From an uncultured archaeon (GTDB taxonomy: Archaea > Thermoproteota > Nitrososphaeria > Conexivisphaerales > CALBHZ01): DNA of 14,967 bases. Positions within the stretch are counted from its first letter, which is position 1; every line of letters starts with the position of its first letter. The stretch covers positions 1-14,967 of the forward strand of contig CALBHZ010000085.1 of assembly GCA_937892815.1 (NCBI GenBank), in the 5' to 3' direction. Below are positions 12,644 through 14,967 of the stretch, piece after piece. Both the position numbers and the translations under genes were made by a program. The notes under the pieces are model-generated. The model was not told the origin of the DNA, made no database searches, and saw nothing but the letters and a program-made list of their open reading frames with translations.

Positions 12644-14212
12644 TTAAACGGGCATATTTCCATGCCTTTTTGTAGGCATTTTGCTAAACCTTTTCTTCCT
12701 CTTTAACAGCGTGCAGAGCGTTCTGTACAGCATTGGTCTGGTTTCCTTAGGTTCTATAACTTCATCTACGTAAGCGCTAGCCGTTGCTACGTAGGGATTA
12801 GACCATTTCTCCCTATACTCATTAGCCAATTTCCGTATAAGCTCCTCCCTTTCTTCAGGAGGCGTAGCTTCTATCTCCTTTTTGTAGATTATTTCAATTG
12901 CGCCTTCCGGGCCCATTACAGCTATCTCCGCCGTTGGATAAGCGTATACGACGTCGGCGCCGAGCTTCCTGCTACACATGGCAATGTACGCTCCTCCGTA
13001 AGCCTTCCTAACTATGACGGTGATCTTAGGTACGGTTGCCTCGCTGTAAGCGTAGATGACCTTCGCTCCATGCCTTATTATGCCTCCGTGTTCTTGAGCC
13101 GTGCCGGGCATGTATCCTGGGGTATCTACGAAGGTAATTAAGGGGATGTTGAAGGCATCGCAGAACCTAACGAACCTAGCTATCTTGTCCGAGGAATCTA
13201 TATCTAGAACCCCTCCTAGGAACTTAGGTTGATTGGCTACGATGCCTACTACGTACCCGCTTAGCCTAGCGAAGCCTACTACAGCGTTTTGAGCGAAAAA
13301 TGGTTGGATTTCGTAAAAGGAATCTTTATCAAAGACCCTCTTAATTATCACTTTAACGTCATAAGGCTTCCTTTGATCTGCTGGAATTATCCGATTTAAT
13401 TCTTCATCTATTCGATCCCAAGGATCTCCCGTATTTACACGAGGAGGGTCTTCCCCTGCATTACTGGGGAGATAGCTTAACAGCTTCCTTACTGCGAGAA
13501 GTGCCTCTTTATCATCTTTAGCCATTAAAGTAGCGACTCCGCTCTTCCTAGTTTGTACAGATGCTCCACCTAGCTGTTCTGAATCCACGTCCTCTCCGGT
13601 TACGGCCTTTACTACCTTAGGGCCCGTAATGAACATATAGCTCGTCTTATCCACCATGAAGACGAAGTCCGTTAAAGCTGGGCTGTAAACCGCTCCTCCC
13701 GCGCATGGACCCATAATTACGGCTATTTGAGGTATCCATCCGGAAGCCATTACGTTTTGGAAGAAAACGCCTCCTAAGGCCGTTAAGCTATGTACGCCCT
13801 CTTGAATTCTAGCCCCTCCTGAATCGTATAAGCCTATTAGGGGTACCCCAAATTCTATAGCGAGCTTTATCGCCCATTCCATCTTCTCTAGATGGGACTT
13901 ACCCATCGATCCTCCTTTATACGAGAAATCTTCCGCAAAGACTACTACCGGTCTACCTTCTATCGTTCCATAGCCTATGACTATCCCGTCTCCCATAGCA
14001 TCGGCCTGTTTCTCATCAAACTCAGCATACATAGGCATTACTAGGGATTGGAGTGGGACAAAAGAGCCTGGATCTAGTAGGATTTCGAGCCTTTCCATCG
14101 CGGATAGCTTTCCCTTAGCCCGTTGTCGCTCAGAAGCCCTTATCCACTTTTCCTTTAACCTCCCCCTTATCCTCTCAAGTTTACGATATGGATCGATATT
14201 TCTTTCGTTCAT
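12644..14212 (-). CDS. mmdA: Methylmalonyl-CoA decarboxylase carboxyltransferase subunit
   Basis: A 522-residue carboxyltransferase of the propionyl-CoA carboxylase beta / methylmalonyl-CoA decarboxylase alpha family. It moves the carboxyl group from methylmalonyl-CoA to biotin on MmdC. Seen: the N-terminal KGKLSAMERLEILLDPGSF; EDFSYKGGSMG and LYDSGGARIQEGVHSL (crotonase-fold half 1); MGPCAGGAVYSPALTDF with its oxyanion glycines; FLGGVLDIDSSDKIARFVRF; and FVDTPGYMPGTAQEHGGIIR followed by TVPKITVIVRKAYGGAY (half 2). No biotin carboxylase gene is nearby, whereas mmdC, mmdD and mmdB follow, so a sodium-pumping decarboxylase is more likely than an ATP-driven acyl-CoA carboxylase. The substrate could in principle be another acyl-CoA. 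It is first in the operon, with a TATA-like box and a palindrome just upstream. Confidence 0.93.
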   Translation of the reverse strand: MNERNIDPYRKLERIRGRLKEKWIRASERQRAKGKLSAMERLEILLDPGSFVPLQSLVMPMYAEFDEKQADAMGDGIVIGYGTIEGRPVVVFAEDFSYKGGSMGKSHLEKMEWAIKLAIEFGVPLIGLYDSGGARIQEGVHSLTALGGVFFQNVMASGWIPQIAVIMGPCAGGAVYSPALTDFVFMVDKTSYMFITGPKVVKAVTGEDVDSEQLGGASVQTRKSGVATLMAKDDKEALLAVRKLLSYLPSNAGEDPPRVNTGDPWDRIDEELNRIIPADQRKPYDVKVIIKRVFDKDSFYEIQPFFAQNAVVGFARLSGYVVGIVANQPKFLGGVLDIDSSDKIARFVRFCDAFNIPLITFVDTPGYMPGTAQEHGGIIRHGAKVIYAYSEATVPKITVIVRKAYGGAYIAMCSRKLGADVVYAYPTAEIAVMGPEGAIEIIYKKEIEATPPEEREELIRKLANEYREKWSNPYVATASAYVDEVIEPKETRPMLYRTLCTLLKRKKRFSKMPTKRHGNMPV

Positions 14213-14216
14213 TGTC

Positions 14217-14231
14217 GATCAAATTTTGATC
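14217..14231. promoter_or_regulatory. 15-base perfect palindrome at the mmdA start, possible operator
   Basis: GATCAAATTTTGATC is a perfect inverted repeat (7-base arms, 1-base centre) ending 4 bases before the mmdA ATG. It covers the place where transcription should begin given the TATA-like box at 14243-14248, the position expected for a repressor site. A dimeric helix-turn-helix regulator is the natural candidate, but none is encoded in the window apart from NikR, whose sites are usually wider. Confidence 0.4.
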
Positions 14232-14242
14232 AAACTCCCCTC

Positions 14243-14248
14243 TTATAT
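14243..14248 (-). promoter_or_regulatory. Putative TATA box of the mmd operon
   Basis: ATATAA within AAAGATATAAGAGG on the minus strand, 31-36 bases before the mmdA ATG, preceded by A-rich sequence that could serve as a BRE. The predicted start of transcription falls at or just before the start codon, inside or at the edge of the palindrome. Confidence 0.45.
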
Positions 14249-14256
14249 CTTTATTG

Positions 14257-14543
14257 TTTCCTCCATTAGATGTTCTTCTATTGACTAATATGACATGATG
14301 GTTCTCATATCATTCTAGTAAGACTTCGTTCTTACAATGTGAACGATTATAACAGGAGATTACCTAACAGACCCTAGAGCTTCGTTAAAAGAGTACACGT
14401 ACCCATACTAGCCTTAAGAATAAAACAGAACGATTCAGCATCCGCAACGAGGAAGCGAATGAGGATATACGATAAACCAAAAGTCAGAAACTGATAGATG
14501 ATCGCTTTGATTTGGAAAAAGGTTATCGATAATTTTAGCGACT
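14257..14543. other. Intergenic DNA with no recognised gene
   Basis: Between the mmd promoter and the hydrogenase operon end I find no open frame with recognisable protein features on either strand, and no tRNA-like structure. It contains one short perfect hairpin (GTAAGA, six-base loop, TCTTAC at 14318-14335) of unknown meaning. The minus strand just after the ferredoxin gene carries CCTTTTTCC (14514-14522), which may end the hydrogenase transcript. Confidence 0.4.
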
Positions 14544-14888
14544 TTAACCTACCTTTTCAGGCTTGTAGTATACTAACCGTTTTTGGTAAGCGGGAGGTTG
14601 ATAGTCAGGTTCAGCTTTTATCGCTCTTTGAAGACAGTTCTCAACACAGACGTGACAGTATATGCATTTAAAAGGATCGTAGGTTATAGTTTTTGCTTCG
14701 GGATCGACCTTTATAGCCGCAGGCGGGCATAAACGCTCGCAATCTCGACAAAAATCGCACCTCTCCATATCAAAAACCAATATCCGGCCTCTATGCTCAG
14801 GGAAAGGCTCTCTCTTAATAAAGGGATGTCTAACTGTTGCGGGTTTCGAGAAGAGATTCTTCAATATATTTAGAAGCATATGAACCAT
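14544..14888 (-). CDS. Ferredoxin-like subunit of a group 4 [NiFe] hydrogenase
   Basis: A 114-residue polyferredoxin-type subunit related to EchF, MbhN, HycF and NuoI. It binds two [4Fe-4S] clusters: CDFCRDCERLCP (Cys44, 47, 50, 54) and CIYCHVCVENCL (Cys75, 78, 81, 85). The second motif ends in Cys-Leu rather than the usual Cys-Pro. The basic N-terminal ~30 residues (KNLFSKPATVRHPF) correspond to the amphipathic helix that docks such subunits on the membrane arm. It passes electrons from ferredoxin towards the small subunit. The first ATG at 14888 lies 3 bases after the large-subunit stop; AAAGG is immediately upstream, and an ATG at 14879 is an alternative start. As the large-subunit gene directly precedes it, it is the last gene of the hydrogenase operon. 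A Complex I-type NuoI role is excluded by the neighbour's DPCxxC end. Confidence 0.88.
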   Translation of the reverse strand: MVHMLLNILKNLFSKPATVRHPFIKREPFPEHRGRILVFDMERCDFCRDCERLCPPAAIKVDPEAKTITYDPFKCIYCHVCVENCLQRAIKAEPDYQPPAYQKRLVYYKPEKVG

Positions 14889-14891
14889 CCT

Positions 14892-14967
14892 TTAACTCCC
14901 TCCGTCCTTTTTAATGTGAATTATACGCTCGGTGCAGGCTAAGCAAGGATCTATGGATAAGACTATT
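14892..14967 (-). CDS. [NiFe] hydrogenase large subunit, C-terminus only
   Basis: The last 24 codons of a gene whose start lies beyond the window. The protein ends IVLSIDPCLACTERIIHIKK and DGGS. DPCxxC followed by T(D/E)R is the C-terminal nickel-binding motif of group 4 hydrogenases (Ech, Mbh, Hyc and related); the two cysteines are ligands of the NiFe site. Complex I NuoD, the close relative, lacks these cysteines. The natural C-terminus is only 14 residues past the second cysteine, compared with the long tails cut off during maturation of many hydrogenases. Which type of group 4 enzyme it is cannot be decided from this fragment. Confidence 0.82.
   Translation of the reverse strand, partial: IVLSIDPCLACTERIIHIKKDGGS

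Noticed and set aside
12644..14212. Acetyl-/propionyl-CoA carboxylase beta subunit of a carbon fixation cycle
   Set aside because: The sequence alone would allow it, but there is no biotin carboxylase gene, and the membrane subunits mmdD and mmdB follow in a coupled operon.
14318..14335. Hairpin GTAAGA/TCTTAC as a possible small RNA or terminator
   Set aside because: A 6-bp AT-rich stem without a T-tract in a useful place; expected by chance in several hundred bases of intergenic DNA.
1..14967. tRNA genes, rRNA, CRISPR arrays, insertion sequences
   Set aside because: No cloverleaf with a GGTTCRANNCC arm, no spaced direct repeats, no transposase motifs or terminal inverted repeats were found by eye in the window.

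Overview
The window looks like a chromosome segment of a thermophilic archaeon, probably of the Thermoproteota/TACK side; I cannot name a genus. The evidence is compact minus-strand operons with 2-8 base overlaps or gaps, archaeal TATA-like boxes about 25-35 bases before the first gene of each operon (short-leader or leaderless transcripts), Shine-Dalgarno sites mainly before internal genes, frequent GTG/TTG starts, heavy AGA/AGG arginine use, and gene families typical of peptide-fermenting, hydrogen-evolving archaea. Nearly everything is on the minus strand; one large helicase gene is on the plus strand.

Layout by position. (1) 1-1237: a nickel cluster, nikR-larB-larC, encoding a nickel-sensing repressor and two enzymes for the nickel-pincer nucleotide cofactor; larC is cut by the window edge. 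(2) 1277-6140: a complete branched-chain amino acid type ABC importer in the order livK-livH-livM-livG-livF. (3) 6259-9342, plus strand: a 1027-residue superfamily 2 helicase whose C-terminal half resembles MrfA (DUF1998) followed by an MrfB/YprB-like RNase H-fold domain that seems to have lost its catalytic acids. (4) 9354-10504: a citrate synthase gene of normal overall length and well-conserved sequence, but with three single-base frameshifts. (5) 10505-10997: no intact gene; a promoter and scraps of what looks like a decayed membrane-protein gene. (6) 10998-14212: a sodium-pumping methylmalonyl-CoA decarboxylase operon, mmdA-mmdC-mmdD-mmdB, including a 48-residue membrane subunit that is easy to miss. 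(7) 14213-14543: promoter, a 15-base palindrome beside the mmdA start, then unassigned DNA. (8) 14544-14967: the end of a membrane-bound group 4 [NiFe] hydrogenase operon: a two-cluster ferredoxin subunit and the C-terminus of the large subunit.

A plausible joint role (inference): the Liv importer brings in valine/isoleucine-type substrates, their breakdown gives propionyl-/methylmalonyl-CoA, the Mmd complex converts decarboxylation into a sodium gradient, and the group 4 hydrogenase disposes of electrons as H2 while pumping ions. NikR and the Lar proteins fit an organism with a real nickel demand. The most unusual items are the helicase/pseudo-exonuclease fusion, the triple-frameshifted citrate synthase next to decayed DNA, the nikR-lar linkage, and the palindrome at the mmd promoter.
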